64,000 nt of DNA from the NCBI GenBank assembly GCA_910591455.2, contig OU342804.1:22594484-22658483 (forward strand), read 5' to 3'. Both the position numbers and the translations under genes were made by a program. Source of the DNA: Pholis gunnellus. Lineage: Eukaryota > Chordata > Actinopteri > Perciformes > Pholidae. Positions 1 through 38,630 of this stretch are shown here, piece after piece. The stretch's first letter is position 1, and each line of letters begins with the position of its first letter. The notes below the pieces were generated by a model, which made no database searches, was not told the DNA's origin, and was given only the letters and a program-made list of their open reading frames with translations.

Positions 1-96
1 GTAATAGACCGCATTAGGATACACATCTGTACTTGATGTACATACTAAATTGGCCCCAAGATGTTAACCCTTTCCTTGTTGTTTCTTGCTTTGCAG

Positions 97-26772
<26,676 letters not shown>

Positions 26773-26834
26773 GGATGGACCAGCAGGTGTGATGTTACTG
26801 AATGTGGAACCATGGGGCGTAAACTGAAGAGGAT

Positions 26835-26960
<126 letters not shown>

Positions 26961-27939
26961 TATAATGGAGTATGAAGAAGATCCAGTCTGTGCTGTTAAC
27001 TGCACCCTTGGATGAAGGCGAAGACACTGATGACGGTTACAAGCTGTTCTTTAAACTCTTTCCCCGTTTTGAAGTTTTGATGTGAAATGAAACCATGGAT
27101 GCATGCACCATGCCACTGAGGATTGACACTCTATATAAGGCGATGTTTAATGTAATTATTACATGAATATAGATGAGGCTTTTGAGGCAGCATAAATGCG
27201 TCAAAAATCTGTGTTGGTATATTTATGCTATATATGCATACAGTATATATAGTAGTATAGAGAAGATTTACTAAACGTTTTACTCGTGAAGTCAATTACA
27301 AGTCAACATCTTGTTATTTTTCAGTTCAGGTGACTGAATACAAACGTGTATCTCCACGGTTTTTTCCACATTGAGGAAATTGTAATGAAGGTTTGAGACA
27401 GAAGTGAGGTTAAGTTGAACCAGAGACGGTGAAGTATCGGTTGAAGAAGTTGGCAAAACATGAGCTGGACATGAACCCAAGCAGCACACTTTCTAGAGAC
27501 GTTCTTCTGTATTCTTCCTTTTCCTGCAGTGATATCTTGTAGCTTAATTTCTTCCAGAGTAACACGTCTCTCCTTCCAGCCTGAGGGAGATCTATGCATG
27601 TTCTTAACTCAGGTCCAGTAGCCTCCTCCGTTTCTTCCTCGCATCTGTTGCTCTCTCTCTCTATCTCGTCTTCTCTCGGTGCACTCTTTGCACTCACACA
27701 CAAATAAGCAGTGATGCCTTATCTGCAGATTATTCACTTTTCATTAAGAAAAAAACAATAAGTTATGATAAATTATGGTATAATGTCATTTGTTTTGCCA
27801 TTCTTTGGTGAACCCTCTGTATAAATGAACCTGGGTTTAGCACACAATAACAATTTCTAAAGGATAACAAAGGTATGCTCTTCTTTTATCTGCTATGCAT
27901 AACTCAAAACAGAAAAAAAAAAATGGAAAAGTGGCTGTA

Positions 27940-27945
27940 AATAAA
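27940..27945 (+). promoter_or_regulatory. tjp1: Proximal poly(A) signal candidate of tjp1
   Basis: AATAAA, 1.17 kb after the stop, followed by a T/GT-rich stretch (tgtttcttttgtttgt). Use of this site would give a shorter 3' UTR. Confidence 0.5.
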
Positions 27946-28470
27946 GCTAGCATATTGCCTTGTTTCTTTTGTTTGTAAATGAACTTTTTGTATGTCTTTT
28001 CTTTTTTGTATAAAACTTAGAGAAAACATGTTTTAAAAAGTGGAAGACAGTGAACGTGGTTATCTTTGTATTCTGGATATAACCTCGAGCCTTGGAACTT
28101 GTAACCTAACAATACATCACATCTTTTCTACCGATATATTCACACTACGTTACGGTCACACAAAAAAAGCTCTTTTTATGGCTCTTTGAGGATCAGGAAA
28201 GTGCTTGGGCTAAAATACATTTAAAACATGTTCTTTTAAAAAGGGTGTGCTCTCAAAGTGTCCCCCTCACTGATTTGTGATACTGGCTGCTGTATTGTGT
28301 GCCCTTAAATGTATTTTTCTACTAATATACAATATATGATGTATGGCACACCAGTACCATTTTATTTTTAGATATAACACGGCTTTAATTGGATATTAGC
28401 TCTTCACTTGTGGCTGACTTTTTTTTTTCCTCCTCTGCAACACAATTTTAAGTATACCACTGTATTAATA

Positions 28471-28476
28471 AATAAA
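28471..28476 (+). promoter_or_regulatory. tjp1: Distal poly(A) signal of tjp1
   Basis: AATAAA in the context taataaataaaatc, followed about 25-50 bp later by gtgagttttttta and ggttgtgactgctg, a good GU/U-rich downstream element. This is the most likely end of the tjp1 transcript. Confidence 0.7.
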
Positions 28477-28688
28477 ATCATTTTTAAAGTAAAGACTGTA
28501 CGTGAGTTTTTTTATGGTTGTGACTGCTGTTTTCTTTACCTCTGATGATCACGACCTCTCTGTTCTTATAATTCATATATATATTCAAATTTCAACGTTG
28601 GGGCGTTTTTGTTTGAAAAATGACTGTTGCTAACTTCTCTATTAATGAACTGTTTATTTCAGCTCCATGGGTGCTACGTGACTATACC

Positions 28689-29546
28689 CAGAGATGGGCA
28701 AAAATACATTAAAATGTATTTTGATACAAAATACCCCCAAATAAATGTATTACAACAAAATACAAAATACTGGTGCCAGAAAATGTAACAAAATACATGT
28801 ATTTTGTATTTAAAATACGGTAAAATACTTTTTTCTGGATTTTCTGTTTTCTCACAATTTGGTATAGCAGAGCATTCAGGTTTATATAATGTACACAAAG
28901 CTCTGGTGAACCCCACAAAAAGGAAGAACAGTCACAGAATGTCAGTGTAACTAAGCAAAGCTATTGAAAGACAACAACTTGATTGATTATGTATATATAT
29001 ATATATATATATATGTTTGTATTAATGGGACTTAACAGCCCATAAACTTTGGCTTTGTATCAACAAGAAAATTTTCATCACATACGACATACAAGCTCCC
29101 AATCTCCCTCTTCCTATAGCTAGCTACTCCACTGATAAGTTAACTTGCTAAACACTGGCTATGCACTAGCCTAGACAGCATGCTAGCGTCATTAGCATGT
29201 TAGCATCGATCGCTAGCTTGATATTATAACCATCACCATGTATATACAGTAGGCTATGTAGCCAGACCCAGACATAAGTTATTCATCAAGCTAGTTGACA
29301 TCTGTCACACTCAGATATTTAACTTGACAGACTTGAAGATCTGAAGACTGAACTCGTGAACTGTTTTTTGATTCGTGGAGAAAGTATTTTGAGTATTTTA
29401 AATACAAAATTACTCCACTCTAAAGTATTTTGTTACAAATTACGCTAGATTTTTAATTGGCCCTATCAAATACAAATTACAAAATACTCAAAAGTAATTG
29501 AAATACGTATTTCAAATACAAGTAATAGAAATACTGCCCATCTCTG
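28689..29546. mobile_element. Non-autonomous hAT-type element, 858 bp
   Basis: The terminal inverted repeats CAGAGATGGGC are exact at both ends and are bordered by a perfect 8-bp target duplication, actatacc at 28681-28688 and 29547-29554. The subterminal 150-200 bp on each side are full of AAAATAC/GTATTT motifs in opposite orientation, as expected for transposase-binding repeats. The centre has an (AT)n tract and GCTAGC-rich sequence. No transposase frame is present. The perfect duplication argues for a fairly young insertion. Confidence 0.93.
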
Positions 29547-29954
29547 ACTATACCCCTTCATTAACGGATATTACGGCACCATGGCTCAGGTCTCACAGCT
29601 AGATGGTGCAGTTGAGCTCTGTATGAGTGCTGCACAAGGTCAGAAATGCAAAAGTCCTTAAGCTGTGATTTTAATGCATTTCAATATTTCACTTAGTTTT
29701 AGTCCCTACGACCTGGTAGGGTAGCCTATAGTATTCTTTTAAAATGTGCGTTTAGAAAACTCCCCAGTCTGGGGCCAGGTGGTAAAATAATGGTTATGAT
29801 GAAACATTTGCACAATTAGTCGGCTAGTGGCTCTTAACATAATGAGGAAAAGCTGTTGCGTGTGTTTTTACTCTGTTCTCTTATTCTCCTTGTGAAATAT
29901 AGCCTCTAAATTCCCTTTCATTTAAATTGGATCATAACCAGATGATAGAACTTG

Positions 29955-29984
29955 GATACAGTAAGAATACACTGTTACAAGTAA

Positions 29985-30044
<60 letters not shown>

Positions 30045-30382
30045 CCATCAAAACATATTGAAAGTACCAAAAGTAAAAGTGGGCCTGTTTATTAAGCAGA
30101 ATGGCCCTGAATAAGATGTTATATCACTGGATTATTATACTAATGCATGATATTTAAGCATCGCTAATGTTGCATCTGTTAAAGGTGGCGCTACTTTATA
30201 CTGCCAGGTAGCTTAATAATATAATACATAAACTTTATTACATTTTGATTTTGTATTAAAAATCTGAAAACACAAAGTATGGGTAATAAAGTAACATAAA
30301 ATGGAATATACTCAAGCAAAGTAGGCTACAAGTACCTTAAAAATGGTAATTAATACAAAAGAAATGTTACTTTCCAGCACTG
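29955..30382. mobile_element. Decayed fish transposon with GTTACTTTCCAGCACTG end
   Basis: The right end gttactttccagcactg (30366-30382) is the inverted form of the CAGTGGTGGAAAGTAAC terminus common in spiny-rayed fish. The body (aagtaaaagtgggcc, ggattattatactaatgcat) also recalls that family. The left end appears degraded near 29955-29985, next to an (AT)n run. Family naming rests on memory, not a search. Confidence 0.65.
29989..30042. repeat. (AT)n microsatellite
   Basis: 27 uninterrupted AT units inside the decayed transposon. Confidence 0.97.
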
Positions 30383-30769
30383 GTGACCAGCCATGAACCA
30401 CTGGGTTACACCAACCTGCCAGCACATGTTCTATTGAGTGTTTAATGATGTGCAGCCAACCTGATTTCAAGGAGCTCTTTCGGGTAAAACCCTCTCCAGG
30501 TGTGCCGCATTTTCCACCTGCACCTGCACCGTTCCGGCCTGCACGATGAAGGACACATGATATACGGAGTGTTCAATGACAATGCGGCTGGAGCTGATGT
30601 TAATACAGTCACACGGTTTCATAAAAAGGTAAACCCACATCAACTTAAAACTGATCACATGAAAAAGAAGCTGTAAGACTGACGCTCTAATTTCACGCAA
30701 ATACAAAACGCATCCAAAACGTGCGCTCTTTCCTAAAAAATATGCTAATATGCTCGTGATGATCCACGT

Positions 30770-31640
30770 TTTCATCGAGCATTTACATCACCAGCAGCAG
30801 CGAGTAACAAATCACGCGCAGGTTTTTTGATGTTGCCTGGTAGTAGCGAGCCCACCACCCCTCCTCCACTATCGTAGTAAAACAGACTCCGAGCAGCTCG
30901 CCGCCATGAAGACGCGCAGAGTGGCACATCTCCAATACGCAGTGTGCATCTCCTGTCCTGGCTGTTAGAATTGCTGTCGTCTGTGAAAATCACTGCTGGT
31001 GCCCCCCCCCCCCCACACACACACACAGGGGAAACGCTGCTCGCTCACAACTGCGGATTTTTAGACACCAAAAGAAAAAGACAGATTCTGTGTGATACCA
31101 ACATTTTTCTCTGTTTAATCTTCAAGGAGGGCACCGGTTGTTTTTGTACACGCGTCTTAACCACGTTCCGTCTCTCGCTTTCGAGTAGTTGGAGTGCCTG
31201 CAGAGAAGAGCATGACAGCATGACAATGGTGCAAGGCTGGCTGACAGCGGGATGATGCGGTTTTTGTTTTGTTTTCGCCTTTTTTCGCGTGTGGACTTTT
31301 TGAGGAATGGGCTCTTTGCCGAAGCAGTCGCCGAGAAACTCCAGAGGTCTATTTTCTGTATTGCGACTTGAACATCTTCACAGTTTCTGTGCGTGTTTCG
31401 CTGAACATCTGGTGCCTCCAGTCCGCTCTTTCCTCACCTTTCTCCTCCCATCCGTCGCAGCGCATCTCTAATTGGAGCGACTCCGAGGCGTCTTAATTTG
31501 ATGGAGATCATCCACACCGGACACTGACCTCGAGTTAGACCGTTTACCAGCGCACCGCGGGCGGACACACAACGACTCTGCTGTTTGTGGATGTTATTGT
31601 CCTTTATCTGCTGCTGTGTTTCTCGTACCCTTCAGTGAAA
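30770..31640 (+). promoter_or_regulatory. entrep2: CpG-rich promoter and 5' UTR region of entrep2
   Basis: From about 30770 the base composition changes to GC-rich with frequent CpG (for example gagcagctcgccgccatg and cgcgtgtgg), contrasting with the AT-rich flank, and this continues into the first coding exon. It includes a C13-(CA)n tract at 31002-31027. The transcription start cannot be fixed from sequence. Small frames here are probably uORFs or chance. Confidence 0.6.
31002..31027. repeat. Poly-C tract fused to (CA)n
   Basis: Thirteen C residues running into (CA)n within the CpG-rich promoter region. The same C-run plus CA arrangement recurs at 33883-33908 and 55875-55922. Confidence 0.95.
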
Positions 31641-31889
31641 ATGCCTGTGAACGCGCTGCACCGCGGCGGCAGCAGCGGCTTCGGGGGCCCGGGGTCCCTG
31701 AGCCCCGCGTCGCTGTCCCGCAGCCTGTCCCGGCTAAGGGAGTACCGGACCCGGACGAGGATCATGCTGGCTCTGGGAGTCTCTCAGATGGTGCTCGGGA
31801 GCCTCATCCTGGCCGTCAGCTTCGCGGCTCTGGCTCTCACCACATCCCCCAGAGTCCGGCACTCGTGTCCCTTCTGGGCAGGTTTCTCT
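31641..31889 (+). CDS. entrep2: ENTREP2 (FAM189A1) first coding exon, 3'-partial gene
   Basis: ENTREP/FAM189 proteins are small-loop multi-pass membrane proteins with C-terminal PPxY motifs. ENTREP1 sits on endosomes and links epsin and the ubiquitin ligase ITCH to CXCR4; ENTREP2 is less studied. The 83 codons encode a Gly/Ser-rich N terminus (MPVNALHRGGSSGFGGPG), a basic RSLSRLREYRTRTRI block, a hydrophobic segment at residues 41-66 (IMLALGVSQMVLGSLILAVS and onward), then RVRHSCPFWAGFS. This is the family's conserved first transmembrane region. It ends TTCTCT|gtgagt in phase 0. I chose ATG 31641 (A at -3) because the protein family starts with MPV. An upstream in-frame ATG at 31587 would add a hydrophobic 18-residue leader and looks less likely. 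Synteny with tjp1 supports the name. Confidence 0.88.
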
Positions 31890-32389
31890 GTGAGTACGAT
31901 AATTACACGATGCTGGTTGTATTTGATGGCATGAGTCAGGCATGATGCAAGTTTTCCACCTCCTGAAGAAGAATAAACATGGAGTAGTATCCTAATATCA
32001 AGAGCGTGCTATTATTGAGACACTATGGCAATAAGATGGACATTGTTTTTAGCCTACTTTTGTAATTATTAACATCCATATTGGGGCAAATAGGCATTTT
32101 GTCACCTACATTGATCACATATCGTATTGCCTACAGTTTTATAAAATGTTGATATGGATACTGACTGAGTTTAAGAAATGTATCTTGATGGTGTTTTTTG
32201 GATTTCAAAGACATGGAGTTATTTAATCTCAGGTAGAGAGCTGAACTAATTGGTGTGCCACTGCATGAAAAGGAAGACATTTGGTTTTTGAATTAATTCT
32301 GGAGCCAACCCTTAGTAAATTGTTTTGAGGATGCAGAGCCATGTGGTAATCAGTGATACCACACACCTACACCCACCCACCCACACCCA

Positions 32390-32390
<1 letters not shown>

Positions 32391-32433
<43 letters not shown>
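32391..32433. repeat. (CA)n microsatellite
   Basis: About 21 CA units flanked by CACCCACCC-type imperfect repeats. Confidence 0.97.
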
Positions 32434-32436
<3 letters not shown>

Positions 32437-32712
32437 CACCCACCCACACAGAGATACAGTAAAGTCAAGGAGGAGGATATTTTAAATACTGTACAGTGCT
32501 CCTTCCTCTTTGTGCTGTGGGATGTGTTGTGTTTGAGATGTGTTTTTCTTCTTCATGTGAAATTTTCATGGTGATTTCCGTAAATATTTATGAATGCACA
32601 CATCCCTGATTTCCTGCCAGAGACCCAGAGCATGGCTTCTCCATTAATTATAGAAGCAGCAGGGCAGAGTGCAGTGTGGGGAGGTCTGTGGCACAAGGGC
32701 CATCTCTTTGTT

Positions 32713-32806
32713 TGTGTGTGTGTGTGTGTGTGTGTTTGTGTGTAGGTGTGTAGGTGTGTGTGTGTGTGTGTGAGAGTGTATGTGTGTGGGTGTAGGTGTG
32801 TGCATC
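32713..32806. repeat. Imperfect (GT)n tract
   Basis: GT repeats interrupted by TTTG, AGGTGTGT and AGAGTGTA. A 192-aa minus-strand frame across it is low-complexity His/Thr and not a gene. Confidence 0.93.
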
Positions 32807-33882
32807 TAGCAGTGATGGAAATATAAAGTGTCAATGGGTAGATGTTCTTATATATGAGAGAGAGAGAAAAGAGAGAAAGGACATGTGTTAGTGCCCGTAT
32901 GTGTGGGAGTGTATAGTTATAGGGGAATGGTCGGTAACCACAGGGGTCAGAGGTCAATGCACATTCTTCATCAGTGCCTCGGGCTGATTTGAGGTCTGTC
33001 AGCCTGTGGTGCTGCATCTTACCTTCTGTTCTGTTTGTGCACCAAACCCTGGTGTGTCTTGCCCACAAGCAATCAAACTGTGGAAGTCGTTCTTTGTTGT
33101 TAAGCCGAGAGCTCCGACCTGCGGAAAACACTGTTAAATCTTCTTATGTAAAATGGCTCATTACATTTGGTCTTTAATGTTGACTTATGCTAAAAGAAAA
33201 AACAGCAGCTGTTTGCTGTTCGGAGCTGATTTGATTTTTTCTCTGGGTAAATGAGACAAATCGAAAGCATCTCAATTAGGTGTTCTGGGATGCTTTTTGC
33301 AACTCCGCTCTGTAATTCAGTCTAATAAGACGAGTGTATTTGTACACAAAAGCTTGCCTTGTGTAGCTTTAAGACTCTGTAGAGCTAATCTAGTGCTAAT
33401 TTTAGAGAAGGAAAGTGTTCTATCTCTCTGGCTCCGTGTGTGTGAGTGTAGCGTGATAGAAGGTGGTTATCCTGAATATCTGTTCGAAACGCTTTAGTGC
33501 AGTGTGTCCATGTTCAAGTTGTTTATTTGAACCTCTGATCTCCTGCAGACAAGTGTCCCTGTCACGAGGAGTAAACCAGCTTTTCGACAACGTGACTTTC
33601 AGCCTGTAAATGTAGTTTAGCGTTGAACCTTGAAGCCTTTATGTTGAGCTTCCTGCCATGTTGGTGAACTGAGCTAATGAGGAAAGTGACAGCAAAACAA
33701 ATCCTCAACGTATCTAGGTGTGTGCGCATGTGTGTGTGTGTGTTTGCGTGTGTGTTTGTGTGTGGTCACGGTGGGACGTCATTAAGGATCTCTGTGTGAT
33801 GACTGGTATTGTGGGATTTCATCATGCTCACAGCGAGAGAAGGCGTAATCTTTACTTCTTACACAGTGCAATCACTGAAGAG

Positions 33883-33908
33883 CCCCCCCCCCCCCACACA
33901 CACACACA
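33883..33908. repeat. Poly-C tract fused to (CA)n
   Basis: Thirteen C residues followed by (CA)n, resembling the promoter copy at 31002. Confidence 0.93.
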
Positions 33909-34040
33909 ATATATATCCCTCTTCAGTGTAGTGCATATCAATGGATCTGTCTCCTTCATCCTGATTTTCCTCACTCTGGAGAAAAACATGTTTTACAGCT
34001 TTGATGTTAAGAGTTGCATGTTTGAAAGCAATATCACTCT

Positions 34041-34065
34041 CACACACACACACACACACACACAC
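34041..34065. repeat. (CA)n microsatellite
   Basis: 12 CA units. Confidence 0.95.
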
Positions 34066-35317
34066 TTGCCTGACCAACAGAGACTAATCCTACAAATATA
34101 TTGCTCCTTCTCGCACCCAGCTTGTAATCACCCCACACCGCTGCTGTAACCCTTTAGCTCGGCACACAAGCAGCCAGCCGCAGTGACTTCCAGTAGATGT
34201 CATTGTTTGTGACAAAAAATTACGCAGAGTTCGAACGATATATACAGTTGCCTCCACTCCGCTTCCTTAGGCAATGCTGCTTTACCTGCTGCTTTACCTG
34301 CTGGCTGTGAATCACGGCCGCCCTGCCGTGTTTGGCTAATGAATGAGGCGATGTGGCCGAGCGAGCCAGAGGGCCTCTGCGGCCGTCAGCAACTGACATG
34401 CAGAACAAATTACCGTTCACCTCGCATCTCCATGAATTAAAGCTCTGAAGTGATCCAAGTGTCCAAACACACATGCACCGATACACAAACCGCCTCTCTT
34501 CTCCTTTCTCATTTCCTGTCACGGAGAATAAAAACATTGTAGACAAAATATGTAAATCCATCAGAAGGAGTTACTGCAGGCATCATTTACAAATTCACAT
34601 TAGATTTTGATGCTTCCTATCTCTTTCTGTAGCACCATGAGATTTCCTCTCTCTCTTCTCTAGAGGAGGATACTTCTCCTCGCTTCCCTCCTGGTTGTGT
34701 GGGAGAAGGCTACATTTTTCTAAGAGTAACACTCCAAGATCCCAAATCTACAGACCATGACGTGACAAAGGCGGCTTACGACTGCATTCTTGGTATTTGT
34801 TGTGAGGCAGATCTCTCTGCCGCATTTCCAGCACAAGCCGTCTGCAAATTCTGCACTAATCTGCCGGAGTGCGTGTTTGTGTTTGTGTAGAAGGCTGTGA
34901 AAGTGTTTTGTAGGGGGGTGTTGTGTTGTGTGTGGGGACATGTTGGGAGGCTCTCTGCCTTTTGCTGGTGAGTTTGTTGAAAGACGACACAGGTCCACAT
35001 TGAAGTAAAGTTTTTAACTTCTTAGCTTCTTTTTTAGCTGTTCTTGAGGGACGGCTATTAGTTTGTCAGGTCTGGACTTTGTTCCAGACTACAATGTTGT
35101 CAACAATTATGGAATGGGTCACGATGACATTGTGTACAAAAACTAATGTTCCCCAGAGGATAAATCATACTGACTTTAGTTTTCGCCTGTGAAATACATG
35201 TTTAATTAAAACATCTGCCGGCACACAGTCCATTGTTCCCAGACAATGTTTATTTTTGGTGTTTGAGAAAATACCTGGAAAACTAACTAATCATTCCCAC
35301 CAACTCTACATTGTTTA

Positions 35318-35465
35318 GTACACGTATTAGCAGCATGCTAACACGCTACATTAAGACGGTGAACTTTACAGTAAGCCTGCTAAACATTGTTATTGTGAGC
35401 ATGTTAGCCTGCTGACGTTAGCATTTGGCTCAAAGTACTGCTGTGCCTACATGGCATTAGACTCC
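35318..35465. repeat. Dispersed fish repeat (tagcatgctaac-rich)
   Basis: Segments such as agcagcatgctaacacgct, gtgagcatgttagcctgctg and gcatttggctcaaagtactg match from memory a very common repeat of spiny-rayed fish that ends near aagcaccgctgtgcct. Ends and family name cannot be set without a search. Confidence 0.65.
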
Positions 35466-37102
35466 TGTTTCTATCATTACGCTTGATTCTAAATACAGAA
35501 CTTCAGAGATTTTCTCACCCAACATGTGTGTTTTGTGCTGTGTTGAGATATGAAAGCCAGGAAAACAAAGTTTAGTGCTACAAGGCCTATCATAGAGAAA
35601 TGGAAAGACCTCAGATTTGGGCATATCTAATCTGGTTGTGTTTGCATGTTGCAGCCTTTTGTCTTGAGTGGTCTCAGTGAGGAATAGAAAGCACGAAGAC
35701 AAAGAGGTGACATTTCTTTGATTTGATTGTTTAGTTGCTGGGTTCTGCTTCTTCTGCAGCAGGGGAGTGCGAATCATCATTAATTAACTGGTTTATTAGG
35801 CTTCGCTAGTCTCCTGGCAACAGATCTGTAGACAAAAACACACCAAACATGAACACAAATATACTCATACTACAGTGTTGGTTGAGAATGAATAAAGTCA
35901 ATTCAGGTGTTGTTGTTGTTGTCAGGAAAACCGAAACACTATTGATGATTTATTTTTTAGGTTTTGGTGTAGTGAAGAGAGATACGTGGTAAGTTACAAT
36001 CAATTAATTATATCTCTGACTTCAAAGTGAATATCAATGTAATGTTGTGCACAAATAGCCAAAACATATTTGTTTGAATACTTGGTGTTTAAGGATTTTG
36101 TGAATACGTGTATTACTGAGCTTAGACTCACATGTATTTCTATTTCGATAAAGTAGTTTGTGTCCCTTTGTTGTCACTCCAGGAGCTTTTCTTTTCTTTT
36201 GCCTTTCTCAAGGTTATTTCGTGCTCAGTAATAATTTACTCTTCAGAGAGCTGCGAAAAGAAAGAATCAGTTTGTAACGAGTATTAGCTCACACAGTTTT
36301 CTTTTCATTAGAATGTCAAGTATCTCTAAACCTGGACAAATTAAACCAAAAACTACCTGCATGTCTAGAAAAAGACGTGTGACAGAAGTGTTTTTTATTT
36401 ATTTGTATTTAGGTGAATTGATCTTTTCAGCAATTGCAGGTTGTAGAAGAAACTCTCCTCTGAAAAACAAGACATTTTATTTTGGGATGTGACATTTAAT
36501 CAACATTCTTTAATGGCATCACAAGTTTCAAAGTATCTCATGGTTTGACCGTCCAGTTGTGCACATTGTGATAAAAGCATTATTCTATTATTCTGGGACT
36601 CGACACAAAGCTCCGCTGGGCCGTTTGTTGCTTTGATGCAGCCTTTTAATCCCAGCTGTCAATAGAGGCCGTGGCTCCTCAGCCGCTTCACTCATCCTGT
36701 CAGTTTAGATTAAATGGAAGGTGTAGTCAGCACACATGCGCCCAGACCAGACCACTCGCGGCCGGACCGGCCTGTCTTAAATCAACTAATTAGATGGATT
36801 CCATCAATCATCATTATTTTTACTTGGTGTTATTTTTTCTTCTTTTTTTAACATCTCTGCAGTGAACTCAATGGCGGTTAAAGCGAGTGTGATGATATCA
36901 TGTGGTTTTAGCGCTCAGTCCGTGCCGAGGTGTCGCCACACAGTTGTAATTCACTTTCCTGCTGCACCTTTTCCATAATAAGTAAGTAGGCACTCAGCCT
37001 GCTGCTACTCATTACTCTGAGGACCCTCCAGTGCATCCTGCCCCCACTCCAGTGCTACCAGTAAGCACCATAATGGTGGAAAGAACAGTTTGTCCTTGCT
37101 CC

Positions 37103-37104
<2 letters not shown>

Positions 37105-37134
<30 letters not shown>
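37105..37134. repeat. (CA)n microsatellite
   Basis: About 14 CA units with one CG interruption. Confidence 0.95.
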
Positions 37135-38514
37135 CTGTTTGAGAGAGGCTCTAATATTTCAAGTTGTCAACCTCGCTTAATTCCCTGTCTCACTGTGCTT
37201 CGCTGTTATAGCTGGAGACGCATCCAGACTTTCTGCCTCATCTCGTTCCCGCTGCTTGTGCTCTGATATTTTTTGGGGGTGTTTCATGATCCATGTTCAA
37301 CACCGGGTACAGGAGGATCTGAACTTCTTCAGATTGTGCCTTGTTGAAAGATTCAGGTCCCTTTATTACATGCCATCCCTTCTTTTTCTTGCTCTCCTCG
37401 CTACTAATTCCCTAATGAAGCAACCTCGCTGAAAACCTGGCTGTGCACTACGCCTGGTTGGCAAAGCAGTCATCGGTGAAATGCAAAGAAAAAAAGATGA
37501 ATGTTGAGGTTGTATTTCTTTGTGGAAGGTCTGCAGTGACACCGCGGGGGTCCTGACGCAGACGGCTCTGGGGAAAACATACGCAGGGTCATCGAAAACC
37601 GTTGCAGCGTGGTGTTGTTGCAGAGTATTGTGCTGGCCAGTCAAATCAGTGCAAGGCCATATTCCTCTTAGTTTACTGTGCGTGAACAATTAAGTTCTGC
37701 TGTTTAGCTTGTGTGTTTATCTTATTTCCATTATTGATTAATCTTGCGATTGTTTTTTTTTTGGTTTAATAGTTTAATAGCTAGAGCACAAGATGTCTCA
37801 AAATATGCAATCTACTAGAATGTTAAGACTAAATCAATGTGGAATTCTCACATGTCAACCATCAATAGACTAATTGATGAATTGTTGCAGCTCGGCTCAG
37901 ATGATTGTTGCCATGATAAGTTCCAGAGTTGTAAAATGCTGGCTCAAAGTCTCATCAGTACTGTGTGTTTGTCTGAGTGAATGTACGGCATGGACTTCAA
38001 GTTGTCAATCAAGTCCTCCTCCACTCGAACATGTGTTTTTGTTTCTTGTTTCTTCTCTTGGATGTTTGAGCTTCACTGTGCAGAATGACGTGTGTCTTTG
38101 ACACCAGACGGCTGTTTTCATGTTCATCTGCTGAAGAGAGCGGCTTGCTGTGTGCTCACCTTTAATGAGTTTAACACGTGTACGCACGAACAGCTCAACT
38201 AGTTTGGAAGCCAATTGTGATCCCGCATTTATTGTAGTACTCACACCAGTGAGATGTAGAAACACGAATCCTTCACTGCACAAACACTGAGAAGGGATCT
38301 TTTTTATTATATTTTTTTCAATGAGATCGATGGAGTAGATTTTGCAAAATGTATTTAACTTTTTTGTGGAAAAACCATACCGGGCTCAAATTATTATTCC
38401 ATGCAGAGTACTGAAAACATGTCTAGAGGATCTTTTAAATACCCCACAGTGCCCAAACGTGTGCATACACATTGCATCACTGCACACTCCCCCATTTGTA
38501 TTCACAGACACCTT

Positions 38515-38630
<116 letters not shown>

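Larger units (their letters stand above)
28500..30770. other. Intergenic region between tjp1 and entrep2
   Basis: About 2.3 kb, largely occupied by two transposon copies (28689-29546 and about 29955-30382). The remaining 29560-29950 and 30385-30770 hold nothing I can name. Confidence 0.75.

Noticed and set aside
32553..33131. 192-aa minus-strand open frame
   Set aside because: Much of it is His/Thr/Tyr translation of GT-rich microsatellite sequence. There is no start context, splice structure or similarity that I recognise.
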